Positions 45,582 through 56,230 are shown, counted from the first letter of the stretch. The stretch is 64,000 nt of DNA from Nesterenkonia muleiensis (GCF_003600155.1 NZ_QWLD01000004.1:1-64000), one strand, 5' to 3'. Translations and numbers: made by a program. Notes: generated from the sequence alone by a model not told the origin.

Positions 45582-47066
45582 ATGGCTACAACATCCCATC
45601 TGATCAACGGTCGCAACGTCTTCCCCTCCGGTGTCCGGACCACCGAGGTCGAGAATCCCGCAAACGGCGAGGTGGTCGCCGAGATCCCGCTGGCCTCCCC
45701 CGCCGAGGTGGACCAGGCCGTCGCCGCAGCGAAGGATGCCTTCCAGTCCTGGCGGAGCACCTCGCTGTCCCGCAGGGTCCAGATCCTCTTCCGCTACCGA
45801 GAACTGCTCAACGCCCGGAAGGACGAGCTGGCTGCCATCATTTCCCGGGAGCACGGCAAAGTGCACTCCGATGCCCTGGGCGAGGTGACTCGCGGACTCG
45901 AGGTGGTCGAATTCGCCTGCGGAATCCCGCATCTGCTGAAGGGTTCGTTCACTCAGAACGCCTCCACCAGTGTTGACGTCCACTCCGCCCGGCATCCGTT
46001 GGGCCCGGTGGCGGTGATTACTCCTTTCAACTTCCCGGCCATGGTGCCGATGTGGTTCACCCCGATCGCGGTGGCCACCGGCAATACCGTGGTCATCAAA
46101 CCCAGTGAGAAGGACCCCAGTGCGGTGAACTGGCAGGTTGAGCTGTGGAAGGAAGCTGGACTGCCTGACGGTGTGGTCAACGTCCTGCACGGTGACAAAG
46201 TGGCCGTCGACGGGCTGCTGAACCATCCCGACATCCAGTCGGTCTCCTTTGTGGGCTCCACTCCGGTGGCCAAGTACGTCTATGAGACCGGCACGGCTGC
46301 CGGCAAGCGCGTCCAGGCCCTGGGCGGGGCCAAGAACCACATGGTGGTGCTGCCCGATGCCAACCTGGACCGGGCGGCTGACAGTGCCGTCTCCGCCGGA
46401 TATGGCTCCGCCGGCGAGCGCTGCATGGCCATCTCAGTCACCGTGGCTGTCGGTGACATCGCCGATGAACTGGTCGAGAAGATCGCCGAGCGCACCCGCG
46501 GACTGAGCCTCAAGGGCGAGGATCCGGATATGGGTCCGCTGATCTCGAAGGCGCACCGTGACAAGGTGCGCGGTTACGTTGACGGTGCTGAGGCCGAAGG
46601 GGCCTCCTTGGTGGTGGACGGGCGCACCTGGGAAGAGTCTGATCAGCCCGGGGCTGCTTTCCTGGGGCCGACACTGCTGGACAACGTCACTCCCGAGATG
46701 AAGGCCTACCAGGAGGAGATCTTCGGCCCGGTGCTCTGTGTGGTGCGCGTAGAGACCTACCAGGAGGCGCTGGAGCTGATCAATGCCAACCCCTACGGCA
46801 ACGGCACCGCCATCTTCACCCGCGACGGTGCTGCCGCCCGGCGCTTCGAAATGGATGTCCAGGTGGGTATGATCGGGGTCAACGTGCCGATCCCGGTGCC
46901 GATGGCCTATTACTCATTCGGCGGTTGGAAGAACTCCCTGTTCGGCGACAGCCACGCCCACGGCACCGAAGGTGTGCACTTCTTCACCCGGGGCAAGGCC
47001 GTCACCACCCGGTGGGGCGACCCGGCAGAGGGCGGACTGGAGCTCGGCTTCCCCCAGAACGACTGA
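45582..47066 (+). CDS. mmsA: CoA-acylating methylmalonate/malonate-semialdehyde dehydrogenase
   Basis: MmsA oxidises malonate semialdehyde (from uracil) to acetyl-CoA and methylmalonate semialdehyde (from thymine) to propionyl-CoA. The 494-residue aldehyde dehydrogenase has the catalytic Cys in GSAGERCMAIS near residue 285 and the family's GAKNHMVVLPDAN in place of the usual GGKxP motif with Glu. The last part reads NVPIPVPMAYYSFGGWKNS, typical of MmsA. It begins a two-gene unit with the aminotransferase that makes its substrate. Confidence 0.94.
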   Translation: MATTSHLINGRNVFPSGVRTTEVENPANGEVVAEIPLASPAEVDQAVAAAKDAFQSWRSTSLSRRVQILFRYRELLNARKDELAAIISREHGKVHSDALGEVTRGLEVVEFACGIPHLLKGSFTQNASTSVDVHSARHPLGPVAVITPFNFPAMVPMWFTPIAVATGNTVVIKPSEKDPSAVNWQVELWKEAGLPDGVVNVLHGDKVAVDGLLNHPDIQSVSFVGSTPVAKYVYETGTAAGKRVQALGGAKNHMVVLPDANLDRAADSAVSAGYGSAGERCMAISVTVAVGDIADELVEKIAERTRGLSLKGEDPDMGPLISKAHRDKVRGYVDGAEAEGASLVVDGRTWEESDQPGAAFLGPTLLDNVTPEMKAYQEEIFGPVLCVVRVETYQEALELINANPYGNGTAIFTRDGAAARRFEMDVQVGMIGVNVPIPVPMAYYSFGGWKNSLFGDSHAHGTEGVHFFTRGKAVTTRWGDPAEGGLELGFPQND

Positions 47067-47109
47067 CCCGGGTGCCACGAACAGCTCAACGACGAGGAAA
47101 CGAGTAATC

Positions 47110-48501
47110 ATGATTGAGACTGCACACCGCCTTGCGGTCGCAGACCCCCAGATCTCCCCAGAACAGATCGAGGCGGGACGCCGGGCCTATGAGCTGGACC
47201 GCAAGCACGTCTTCCATTCCTGGAGCGCGCAGCAGGCGCTCGACCCGATGACGGTTCTGGACGCCGAAGGCTCCTGGATCTGGGACGGGGAGGGCAAGAA
47301 GCTGCTGGACTTCACCTCACAGCTGATCTTCACCAATATCGGGCATAAGCACCCCAAGGTGGTCGCTGCCATCAAGCGGCAGGCGGAGACGCTGTGCACC
47401 GTTGCACCGCAGCACGCCAATGAGGCTCGCTCGGAGGCCGCACGGCTGATCACGGGGATGCTCCCTGCTGACATCAACCACGTGTTCTTCACCAATGGCG
47501 GTGCTGATGCCAATGAGCACGCGGTGCGCATGGCCCGGCTGCACACCGGACGGCGCAAAGTGCTCTCGGCCTACCGCTCCTACCACGGCGGAACCCAGCT
47601 GGCGATCAATCTGACCGGAGACCCCAGGCGGCTTCCCTCGGACCAGGCCAGTGACGGCGTGGTCCACTTCCTGCCGGCCTACACCTACCAGTCCTATTTC
47701 GGTTCGGCGGATGAGAAGCAGGAATCCGAGCGCGCGCTGAACCATCTGCGCGATGTAGTGCTGCTGGAGGGCCGGGACAAGGTGGCCGCCATTGTCCTGG
47801 AGGCGATTCCAGGCACCGCCGGGATCTACCTGCCGCCCCCGGGCTATCTCCAGGGTGTACGGGAGCTCTGTGATGAGCACGGCATCGTGCTGATCATGGA
47901 TGAGGTGATGGCCGGCTTCGGCCGGGCGGGACGGTGGTTCGCCCATCAGCACTACGGCATCGAGCCCGATATCGTGACCTTCGCCAAGGGGGTGAACTCC
48001 GGCTATGTCCCGATGGGCGGGGTTGCGATGGATGATGCCATCTACTCCACTTTCGCCGAAACGGCCTACCCGGGTGGCCTGACCTACTCGGGGCACCCGT
48101 TGGCGGCCGCCGCGGCGGTGGCGACCATCGGGGCGATGCGGGAAGAGTCCATGGTGGAGCATGCCCAGCGCCTGGGCGATGAGGTCATCGGCCCGCGTCT
48201 GGAGGATCTGAAGGACAACCACCGGTCAGTGGGCGACGTCCGTGGAGTCGGCGTGTTCTGGGCCATTGAGCTGGTCCAGAACCGTGAGACCCGGGAACCG
48301 CTGGCCCCCTACGGGCAGACCGCACCGGTGATGAACCAGATAGTCGCTGAGTGCAAGCAGCACGGCGTCCTGCCGTTCCTCAACATGAACCGGATCCATA
48401 TCTGTCCGCCGCTGAACATCTCTGAGGAGGATCTGCTCTTCGGGATCGATGTAATCGACCAGGCGCTGAGCCTGGCGGACGGGGTCATCGCCGGAGACTG
48501 A
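47110..48501 (+). CDS. class III (omega) aminotransferase, probable beta-alanine:pyruvate type
   Basis: A 463-residue PLP enzyme that probably moves the amino group of beta-alanine or 3-aminoisobutyrate to an oxo acid. Motifs are FFTNGGADANEHAVRMAR near residue 120, the acid DEVMAGFGRAGRWF, and the PLP Lys in VTFAKGVNSGYVPMGG near residue 290. ATG 47110 is the natural start. It follows mmsA by 43 bases and completes the pathway from dihydropyrimidine to the semialdehyde. Confidence 0.92.
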   Translation: MIETAHRLAVADPQISPEQIEAGRRAYELDRKHVFHSWSAQQALDPMTVLDAEGSWIWDGEGKKLLDFTSQLIFTNIGHKHPKVVAAIKRQAETLCTVAPQHANEARSEAARLITGMLPADINHVFFTNGGADANEHAVRMARLHTGRRKVLSAYRSYHGGTQLAINLTGDPRRLPSDQASDGVVHFLPAYTYQSYFGSADEKQESERALNHLRDVVLLEGRDKVAAIVLEAIPGTAGIYLPPPGYLQGVRELCDEHGIVLIMDEVMAGFGRAGRWFAHQHYGIEPDIVTFAKGVNSGYVPMGGVAMDDAIYSTFAETAYPGGLTYSGHPLAAAAAVATIGAMREESMVEHAQRLGDEVIGPRLEDLKDNHRSVGDVRGVGVFWAIELVQNRETREPLAPYGQTAPVMNQIVAECKQHGVLPFLNMNRIHICPPLNISEEDLLFGIDVIDQALSLADGVIAGD

Positions 48502-48509
48502 CCCCGCTC

Positions 48510-50093
48510 TCAGTCATCGCGCGCGCCCCGTGCCGCCGCGCGGAACTGCTCGATCTCCTCCTCGGTGAGGTCCACCTCGTGCTCATCATCGGGGCAGGGG
48601 TTCTGATCGGTCGGCAGCCGCAGCGTCATCGTCGCTCCGCCGCCGCGGGTCTCTGAATGCCGCACGCTGCCGCCGTGCTGTGCGGCGATCGCTGCGCAGA
48701 TTGCCAGGCCCAGGCCGGTCCCGCCGGTCTCCCGCTGCCTGGAGTTGTCGGCCCGGTAGAAGCGTTGGAAGATCTTCTGGACATCCTCGGGCTCGATGCC
48801 CTCTCCGTGGTCGCGGACCTCCAGCACCGATTCACCGGTGCCGCTATCGGAATCCTCCGCGCCGACTGCCAGTTCAATGGGCGTGCCCTCGGGGGTGTAC
48901 CGCAGGGCATTGGTCACCAGATTCGTCACAATCTGCCGGATCCTGCCCTCATCACCGATGACCGGCGCCGGCGAGGGGCTCGCGCCGTTGAGCCCGATGA
49001 CCCTCACCTCCCGGTCCGGAGCGTTGACCGTCAAGTCCATGACTGCTTCATGGGCGATGATGTTCAGGTCCAGGGGCTTGCGCTCCAGGGCGCGCTGCTC
49101 ATCCAGTCTGGCCAGGGTGAGCATATCGTCGACCAGGTGCCCCAACCGGGTGGCCTCCGACTCGATCCTGCCCATGGCGGCGCCCACCGCCTCAGGATTG
49201 TCATTGAGGCCGCCCTGCCGGTAGAGCTCGGAGAAGCCGCGGATGGTGACCAAGGGAGTGCGGAGCTCATGCGAGGCGTCTTGGATGAACCGGCGCATCT
49301 TCTCCTCGGAGGCCTCCTTCTGGGCGAAGGCCCGTTCAATATGCTCAAGCATGATGTTCAGCGCTGCGGCCAGGTGCCCGATCTCCGTCTCCGGCGGTGC
49401 AGTGGTCCGCACGCGCTGGGAGAAGTCACCTTCGGCAATCGCGGCTGCGGTCTTCTCCACCCGCAGCAGGGGCCTGAATGCCCTGGTGGTCAATGAGTAG
49501 GCGATGATCGATGCCCCCAGGGTGGCCAGCAGTCCGATGGTGGCCACCAGGAAGCTGGCTCGTTCCACGGAGGTCTCCAGACTCTCCAGCGGAAGGGCGA
49601 TGACGACCGTCTCTTCTTGGTGCATCAGCGGGTGCGCCTGCACGCGGAAGCCTCGGGAACCCTCCTGGGTGCCTTCGGCGTTGAATGACTCATGGCCCAG
49701 ATCTGCGGCCTGCTGCGGACTCAGCTGAGGGATCTGCGGCAGATCGGCAGTCTCGCTGCTGGTGGGGCGCAGGGACATCCCGGGGATCGGCTGCCCCTCC
49801 TCATCCAGCATCCAGCCGTAGAACCGGAAGATCGACCGGTGCTCGGACCACGAGGGGCCGGATTCGGGTTCCTCCGCGCTCTCCAAGAGGTCGTAGAAAT
49901 AGTCTGACAGTGCCTGGGCGTTGCTGCTGAGGTCATCATCCATATTCCGCAGCAGCTCCTGCCGGTACAGCGAGGCGGAGGCGAAAGTGGTCACCAGCAG
50001 CGTCAACAGCAGCAGCCCGGAGGTCAGGGTGACCAGCTGCGTGCGCAGGGAGTTGCCTCGCCACGCCCGGGCGATCGCAGAGAACAGACGCAT
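48510..50093 (-). CDS. HAMP-domain sensor histidine kinase
   Basis: A 527-residue membrane kinase. A first membrane segment (near residues 20-42), an outside domain of about 140 residues, a second segment (near 180-205), HAMP, then the H-box ASHELRTPLVTIRGF, the N-box NLVTNALRYTPEGTP and the G-boxes RDHGEGI and GGTGLGLA. It lies 56 bases after its response regulator. The pair resembles MprAB/TrcSR-type envelope systems; the signal is unknown. Confidence 0.93.
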   Translation of the reverse strand: MRLFSAIARAWRGNSLRTQLVTLTSGLLLLTLLVTTFASASLYRQELLRNMDDDLSSNAQALSDYFYDLLESAEEPESGPSWSEHRSIFRFYGWMLDEEGQPIPGMSLRPTSSETADLPQIPQLSPQQAADLGHESFNAEGTQEGSRGFRVQAHPLMHQEETVVIALPLESLETSVERASFLVATIGLLATLGASIIAYSLTTRAFRPLLRVEKTAAAIAEGDFSQRVRTTAPPETEIGHLAAALNIMLEHIERAFAQKEASEEKMRRFIQDASHELRTPLVTIRGFSELYRQGGLNDNPEAVGAAMGRIESEATRLGHLVDDMLTLARLDEQRALERKPLDLNIIAHEAVMDLTVNAPDREVRVIGLNGASPSPAPVIGDEGRIRQIVTNLVTNALRYTPEGTPIELAVGAEDSDSGTGESVLEVRDHGEGIEPEDVQKIFQRFYRADNSRQRETGGTGLGLAICAAIAAQHGGSVRHSETRGGGATMTLRLPTDQNPCPDDEHEVDLTEEEIEQFRAAARGARDD

Positions 50094-50149
50094 GAGGTGA
50101 ATTCTATGCTGTGACCCTTATCGGGGCACCGGCCACCGAAGGATGTCTC

Positions 50150-50890
50150 TCAGGCGGAGGCGGCGGCTCCCTGTGTGCGCTGCCTCCGCTCCCAGGTCTG
50201 CAGCACGTACCCCACCCCGCGCTTGGTCTGGATTGCGGGGGCGCCCTCCGCACCGGAATCGATCTTCCGGCGCAGATAGGAGATATAAGACTCCACGATC
50301 GAGGCGTCGCCGTTGAAGTTGTACTCCCAGACATGGTCGAGAATCTGCTGTTTGGACAGTACCCGGTTGGGGTTCATCATCAGGTAGCGCAGCAGCTTGA
50401 ACTCGGTCGGGGATAGTTCAACGACCTCGCCGTCGCGGCGGACCTCATGGGCATCGTCGTCCAACTCGAGGGTGTCGATGGTGATCACCGCATCCTCATC
50501 CTCGTAGGGGGCGGTCCGGCGCAGTACGGCTTTGATCCGGGCCACCACCTCATCCAACGAGAAGGGCTTGGTGACGTAGTCATCCCCGCCCACCGTCAGG
50601 CCGGTGATCTTGTCATCGGTGTCATCGCGGGCGGTGAGGAACAGCACGGGGAAGTGTTTGCCAGAGGCGCGCAGCCGCCGGGTGACGGTGAAGCCGTCCA
50701 TATCGGGCAGCATCACGTCCATCACTGCTAGGTCGGGCTGGAACTCCTCTGCAGTGTCCAGGGCCTCGCGCCCATTGGCTGCCGCGGCCACGTCAAAGCC
50801 GGCAAAACGCAGGCTGGTGGCGAGCAGTTCACGGATGTTGGGCTCGTCATCAACGACGAGCAGCTTGGCTTCTGGGGTCTTATCAGTCAC
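50150..50890 (-). CDS. OmpR-family response regulator
   Basis: A 246-residue regulator with an N-terminal receiver (phosphoacceptor Asp in LAVMDVMLPDMDG near residue 57, Lys in YVTKPFSLDE near residue 107) and a C-terminal winged helix (SPTEFKLLRYLMMNPNRVLSKQQILDHVWEYNFNGDASIVESYISYLRRKID). It is the first gene of the two-gene unit with the histidine kinase. Confidence 0.95.
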   Translation of the reverse strand: MTDKTPEAKLLVVDDEPNIRELLATSLRFAGFDVAAAANGREALDTAEEFQPDLAVMDVMLPDMDGFTVTRRLRASGKHFPVLFLTARDDTDDKITGLTVGGDDYVTKPFSLDEVVARIKAVLRRTAPYEDEDAVITIDTLELDDDAHEVRRDGEVVELSPTEFKLLRYLMMNPNRVLSKQQILDHVWEYNFNGDASIVESYISYLRRKIDSGAEGAPAIQTKRGVGYVLQTWERRQRTQGAAASA

Positions 50891-50972
50891 ATGTGCCAGT
50901 GTCCCTTCGGTTCCTGGAAAGTCACTGTAAGGACGCTGTAGATTGGGTTGGTGCAGCTGGTGGAACGTGAAG

Positions 50973-51203
50973 CTAGCTCATCGGCTGGCGCCGTCGTCCC
51001 AGGCTCAGCAGAAGGTGCAGGCACATCAGGGCGAAGCCCGCAGGGAAGCCCCAGAGAGTAGCCCAGTACAGGCTCTGATGGGGGATGATGTCGGCGAAGT
51101 AGAGGCCCAGGATGACCAGCAGGGCGATAAAGCTGACGGCAGTGATCACCACACCGAGAATCAATGATGCTCGGGCGGCAGGACCGGTGGTGGAAACGGG
51201 CAT
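50973..51203 (-). CDS. small two-helix membrane protein
   Basis: A 76-residue protein with two membrane segments (roughly residues 12-35 and 42-68) and a basic C terminus (GRRRQPMS). No family is recognised. It sits alone between the two-component system and the divergent cold-shock gene. Confidence 0.6.
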   Translation of the reverse strand: MPVSTTGPAARASLILGVVITAVSFIALLVILGLYFADIIPHQSLYWATLWGFPAGFALMCLHLLLSLGRRRQPMS

Positions 51204-51347
51204 GGTCAGATTCTAGCGCTGTTGGTTTCGCGCTGGCGCACACGCTCTTCTCCATCGCCCCGCCGGGCATGCTGGGGCTGGCCATCACCCCTGAAGTCTG
51301 TGATTTCGCGGTACCCTGGTATCTGCTCAGAAGGAGGTAAAACAGAC

Positions 51348-51731
51348 GTGCCCACTGGAAAAGTGAAGTGGTTCGACGCCGACAAGGGCTTCGGGTTTGT
51401 GGCCGGCGATGACGGCCAGGAGGTGTATCTGCACTCCTCGGCGCTGCCCTCCAGCGTCGATGCGCTGAAATCTGGCACCCGCCTGGAGTACGGCATTGCC
51501 GATGGCCGGCGCGGAAAGCAGGCGCTGAGCGTCAGAGTCATCAACGCGGCACCTTCGGTGGCGCGGGCCAACCGAAAACCGGCCGAAGAGATGGGCGAGC
51601 TGGTCCAGGACTTGGTGACGTTGTTGGACAACACCACCGGGCAGCTGCGCAAAGGGCATTACCCCAAGCCTGAGCAGTCCAAGAAGATCGCTGCACTGAT
51701 GCGCCGTGTGGCCGAGGACTTCGACGCCTGA
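51348..51731 (+). CDS. cold-shock domain protein with C-terminal extension
   Basis: A 127-residue protein. The first 65 residues are a cold-shock domain with RNP1 KGFGFVAGD and an RNP2-like VYLHSSALP; the rest is a helical extension seen in actinobacterial Csp proteins. GTG 51348 follows AAGGAGGT. It binds single-stranded RNA or DNA. The DUF3027 gene follows after two bases, an arrangement common in related genomes. Confidence 0.9.
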   Translation: MPTGKVKWFDADKGFGFVAGDDGQEVYLHSSALPSSVDALKSGTRLEYGIADGRRGKQALSVRVINAAPSVARANRKPAEEMGELVQDLVTLLDNTTGQLRKGHYPKPEQSKKIAALMRRVAEDFDA

Positions 51732-51733
51732 TC

Positions 51734-53184
<1,451 letters not shown>

Positions 53185-53311
53185 TCAGCTGGTGGTCGGT
53201 ACGCATGTGCGCACCTCATATAAGGAATCATGTGGTGGAAACAGGCTGCGCGGATATGCTTGATTGAACACACCGCCCAGCGGTGAATACAGTACCAAGG
53301 AGCCCCTGACG

Positions 53312-54037
53312 TTGACTGATCTCATTGACACCACCGAGATGTATCTGCGGACGATCCTCGACCTCGAGGAGGAGGGAATCGTGCCGCTCAGGGCCAGGAT
53401 TGCCGAACGGCTGGAGCATTCAGGCCCCACTGTCTCCCAGACGGTGGCGCGCATGGAGCGTGATGGCCTGCTCCGGCTGACCGAATCCCGGCAGCTGGAG
53501 CTCACCGGGTCAGGCAGGGAGTTGGCGGTGCAGGTCATGCGCAAGCATCGGCTGGCTGAGCGGCTGCTCTCTGATGTGATCGGCCTGGAGTGGCCCTACA
53601 TCCACGAAGAGGCATGCCGCTGGGAACATGTGATGAGCGAGCGTGTGGAACGCCGCCTGGTGGAGATTCTGGATGATCCGGTGGAGTCTCCCTACGGCAA
53701 CCCCATCCCGGGCTTGGAGCAGCTCGGGGTCAAGACCAGCGCCTATCCCGCATTGCTGGCGCGGACCACGCTGCGCCAGGCCGCTGAGGAGTATCAGGAC
53801 GGCACAGGCGCCCGCTGGTGGACCGTCCAGCGCCTGGCCGAATCCATCCAAGTGGAGCCCGAAGTGCTCGATCAGCTTCGCGACGTCGGACTGTGCCCCG
53901 GGGCTGCGGTAGAGGTCTCGGGCCTGAGCGAGGCCTATGCGCTGCTGATGGTCGACGATGAGCAGGGGCGGCTTGAGGTGGAGCTGCCCCTGGAGGTCGC
54001 CCAGCATATCTTCGTCAAGCAGACCTCAGCGGGATAG
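53312..54037 (+). CDS. DtxR-family metal-dependent regulator
   Basis: A 241-residue regulator with the full DtxR layout: helix-turn-helix (LIDTTEMYLRTILDLEEEGIVPLRARIAERLEHSGPTVSQTVARME), a metal-binding and dimerisation domain (LIGLEW-like VIGLEWPYIHEEACRWEHVMS) and a C-terminal SH3-like FeoA domain. The expected site residues Met10-like, Cys in EEACRWEH and the downstream His are present, which fits the iron-sensing DtxR/IdeR type. TTG 53312 has AAGGAG nine bases upstream. It represses iron-uptake genes, none of which adjoin it. Confidence 0.9.
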   Translation: MTDLIDTTEMYLRTILDLEEEGIVPLRARIAERLEHSGPTVSQTVARMERDGLLRLTESRQLELTGSGRELAVQVMRKHRLAERLLSDVIGLEWPYIHEEACRWEHVMSERVERRLVEILDDPVESPYGNPIPGLEQLGVKTSAYPALLARTTLRQAAEEYQDGTGARWWTVQRLAESIQVEPEVLDQLRDVGLCPGAAVEVSGLSEAYALLMVDDEQGRLEVELPLEVAQHIFVKQTSAG

Positions 54038-54120
54038 CCCACAGCGCGGTGTCTCAGGTGTGGCACTGTGATGATTTCGTGACACACGAGGCGTGCTGGT
54101 CGCCGGTGACGACGCTCACC

Positions 54121-54158
54121 GTGACCTTAGCGTGACATTTATATCAATCTGTTATAAA
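54121..54158 (+). promoter_or_regulatory. promoter of the first NlpC/P60 gene with paired GTGAC repeats
   Basis: GTGACC (54121-54126) and GTGACA (54132-54137) are direct repeats 11 bases apart, and TATAAA (54153-54158) lies 21 bases after the second. The identical arrangement precedes the second NlpC/P60 gene. The repeats suit an OmpR-type regulator such as MtrA. Confidence 0.65.
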
Positions 54159-54284
54159 GTCGTTCGCGTGCTCGGGGCAGACGTCCGAGATGCCTCGAAA
54201 ACTCCCGGCTGGCGCCAACCCTGCAAGCTGGCCGGAAGTAAGTTCGCAAAACTACCGCACTCTGCAGGGAAAGGTTTTATACAC

Positions 54285-55160
54285 GTGACAGACAACAACA
54301 CCTTCGTCTCGCGCCGTGAGCGCCGCGCCCACAAGGGCAGCAACGCCGGTGCAGCCGGCCGCACCACAGCAGCTGTACTGGCCTCGGCCGGTCTGGTGAT
54401 CGGCACCGGCGTGGCGGCGAATGCGACCGACGCCTCCACCGAGGGCCGCGCCGCCAGCACCGTTGAGGTTTCCGCGGCTTCGTTGACCGTTGAGCGTGCC
54501 AGTGTCCAGACGGCTTCTGTGGTGAGCGCGCCCGCTGAGGTCTCGCTGAGCTTCGAGCGCCCGTCCTTCTCTTCGCAGTCCGCCTCGGAGCCCGAGCCGC
54601 AGCCTGAGCCTGAGACACAGGCAGAGCCCGCCTCCTCCCAGGAGGATGCGAGCGAGCAGCAGAGCCAGTCAGAGCCGGCACAGCAGCAGGCCGCCTCGCC
54701 GCAGGGCGAGCAGGCCGAGGAGTCCCAGCAGCAGAGCTCCGGATCGACCAGCGAATCCTCCCAGGAGTCCAGCAGTTCAGAGTCCAGCTCCTCCGAGGAG
54801 TCAGCGCCGGCCTCAGGCGGCCGCGGCTCAGTGGTCTCCGCCGCATACTCCACCCTCGGGACGCCCCACGTGATGGGCGGCACCACACCTGGTTCCGGCA
54901 TCGACTGCTCCGGCATGATCCAGTACGCCTACGCACAGGCCGGAATCAGCGTGCCCCGCACCACCCACGCCATGGCGAGCCTGCCCCGGGTCTCGAGCCC
55001 GCAGCCCGGTGACATCGTGCTCTCCAACGGAAACTCCCACGGCGGCATCTACATCGGCAACGGCCAGGTCATCTCCACGACCGCCAGCCAGGGTGTCCGA
55101 GTCCACGGGCTCCACGACGGGTGGCACAACGTCACCAGCTACCACCGTCCGGGCGGCTGA
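54285..55160 (+). CDS. NlpC/P60 peptidoglycan hydrolase
   Basis: 291 residues. A basic N terminus (SRRERRAHKG) and hydrophobic segment (near residues 28-48) form a secretion signal; a long Gln/Glu/Ser-rich linker leads to an NlpC/P60 domain (about residues 180-291) with the catalytic Cys in GIDCSGMIQYAYAQ and a His in NSHGGIYIGNG. Such enzymes cleave the peptide stems of peptidoglycan. GTG 54285 is chosen because its N terminus aligns with the paralogue; GTG 54168, just after the -10 box, is in frame too. Confidence 0.87.
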   Translation: MTDNNTFVSRRERRAHKGSNAGAAGRTTAAVLASAGLVIGTGVAANATDASTEGRAASTVEVSAASLTVERASVQTASVVSAPAEVSLSFERPSFSSQSASEPEPQPEPETQAEPASSQEDASEQQSQSEPAQQQAASPQGEQAEESQQQSSGSTSESSQESSSSESSSSEESAPASGGRGSVVSAAYSTLGTPHVMGGTTPGSGIDCSGMIQYAYAQAGISVPRTTHAMASLPRVSSPQPGDIVLSNGNSHGGIYIGNGQVISTTASQGVRVHGLHDGWHNVTSYHRPGG

Positions 55161-55182
55161 TCACCAGAGAATCATCTCCACT

Positions 55183-55221
55183 CTGTGGGGTGCGGCTCTT
55201 CAGTGGAGCTGCGCCCCACAG
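55183..55221 (+). terminator. terminator of the first NlpC/P60 gene
   Basis: CTGTGGGGTGCGGCTC and GAGCTGCGCCCCACAG pair in a 16-bp stem with two G-U pairs. It lies about 20 bases after the stop codon and is followed by GTGTTTAAA. Confidence 0.85.
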
Positions 55222-55295
55222 GTGTTTAAACACTGTGCTCAGAGGAGTTTTCCCAGTGTGCGCCCAGCCCTCGCAGGGCGCCGATCGCGGTACTC

Positions 55296-55333
55296 GTGAT
55301 CTAAACGTGACATTGAGACTGTTCTGTTATAAA
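55296..55333 (+). promoter_or_regulatory. promoter of the second NlpC/P60 gene with paired GTGA repeats
   Basis: GTGATC (55296-55301) and GTGACA (55307-55312) are 11 bases apart, and TATAAA (55328-55333) is 21 bases after the second, exactly as before the first gene. The GTG start codon at 55343 follows the -10 box by nine bases, so the mRNA is probably leaderless. Confidence 0.7.
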
Positions 55334-55342
55334 GTCATCTCC

Positions 55343-56164
55343 GTGATTAACCCAGAGACCTCCATCCAGACCCGGCGGGAGCGCCGTATGGCCGCCGAGG
55401 CTCATGCCCGCCACACCGCCAAGAACCGTGCCGCCAAGACTGGACGCAAGGTCGGCGTCGTGCTCGGCACCTCGGGCCTGCTGCTGACCACGTCCGTGGC
55501 GGCAATGGCTGATGATGCTCAGTCCGACGGCCGTGCGCAGGCCACGCTGGCCGTGGGTGCTGCTGGCGGGGCAGAGCTCGCCTCATCCGTTCAGGCCACC
55601 ACAGTGTCGGCCTCAGCCGACGTGGAGCTCGCCTTTGACCGGCCGGCAGTCACCTCCGATCCTGCAGCAGAGCCTGAGCCGGTGGCCGCCACAGACACCG
55701 AGGTCCAGGCCGCCACGTCTACCGACGCAGCCTCTGCCGCCACCGGCGACGCCACCGCCACAGGGGTCACTGAGGCTGCCAGCTCAGCCGAGGCTCCGGC
55801 CCCGGTTGCCAGCGGTTCGGTGATCAACGCCGCCTACTCGGCCATCGGCACCCCCTATCAGTGGGCAGGCGCCACCCGGGCGGGCATGGATTGCTCCGGC
55901 TTCATCAACTGGGCCTACTCCCAAGCGGGGCGCCCGCTTCCCGGCGGCGCCCGCAGCACACACGGAATGCTTGCTACCCTGCCCCGCGTCTCCACGCCGC
56001 AACCCGGTGACATTGTGATCTCGACCGGCATCCGCAGCCAGTACCACGCAGGCATCTATGTCGGAAATGGCCAGATGGTCGGTTCTCTGGCAGCCTCCGG
56101 CGTCACCACCCACGGCTACCACGAAGGCTGGCACAACGTAGTGGCGATCCTCAGGCCCTCCTGA
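55343..56164 (+). CDS. NlpC/P60 peptidoglycan hydrolase, paralogue
   Basis: A 273-residue relative of the preceding gene with the same order: RRERRMAAEA start, hydrophobic signal segment (near residues 35-55), an Ala/Glu/Thr-rich linker, and an NlpC/P60 domain with the catalytic Cys in GMDCSGFINWAYSQ and a His in QYHAGIYVGNG. GTG 55343 has no ribosome-binding site and sits just after the -10 box, which suggests a leaderless message. The two genes probably arose by tandem duplication of the domain and promoter. Confidence 0.87.
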   Translation: MINPETSIQTRRERRMAAEAHARHTAKNRAAKTGRKVGVVLGTSGLLLTTSVAAMADDAQSDGRAQATLAVGAAGGAELASSVQATTVSASADVELAFDRPAVTSDPAAEPEPVAATDTEVQAATSTDAASAATGDATATGVTEAASSAEAPAPVASGSVINAAYSAIGTPYQWAGATRAGMDCSGFINWAYSQAGRPLPGGARSTHGMLATLPRVSTPQPGDIVISTGIRSQYHAGIYVGNGQMVGSLAASGVTTHGYHEGWHNVVAILRPS

Positions 56165-56187
56165 GGACGCCATACGATCAAGGTCTC

Positions 56188-56230
56188 CAGCTGTGGGGTG
56201 CGACGCGGTCCGTGTCGCACCCCACAGCTG
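56188..56230 (+). terminator. terminator of the second NlpC/P60 gene
   Basis: A perfect 17-bp stem (CAGCTGTGGGGTGCGAC with its complement) and a 9-base loop lie 24 bases after the stop codon, followed by TTTCT. Confidence 0.9.

Noticed and set aside
54159-54284. Possible c-di-AMP (ydaO-type) riboswitch before the NlpC/P60 gene
   Set aside because: The conserved core blocks of that riboswitch are not present.
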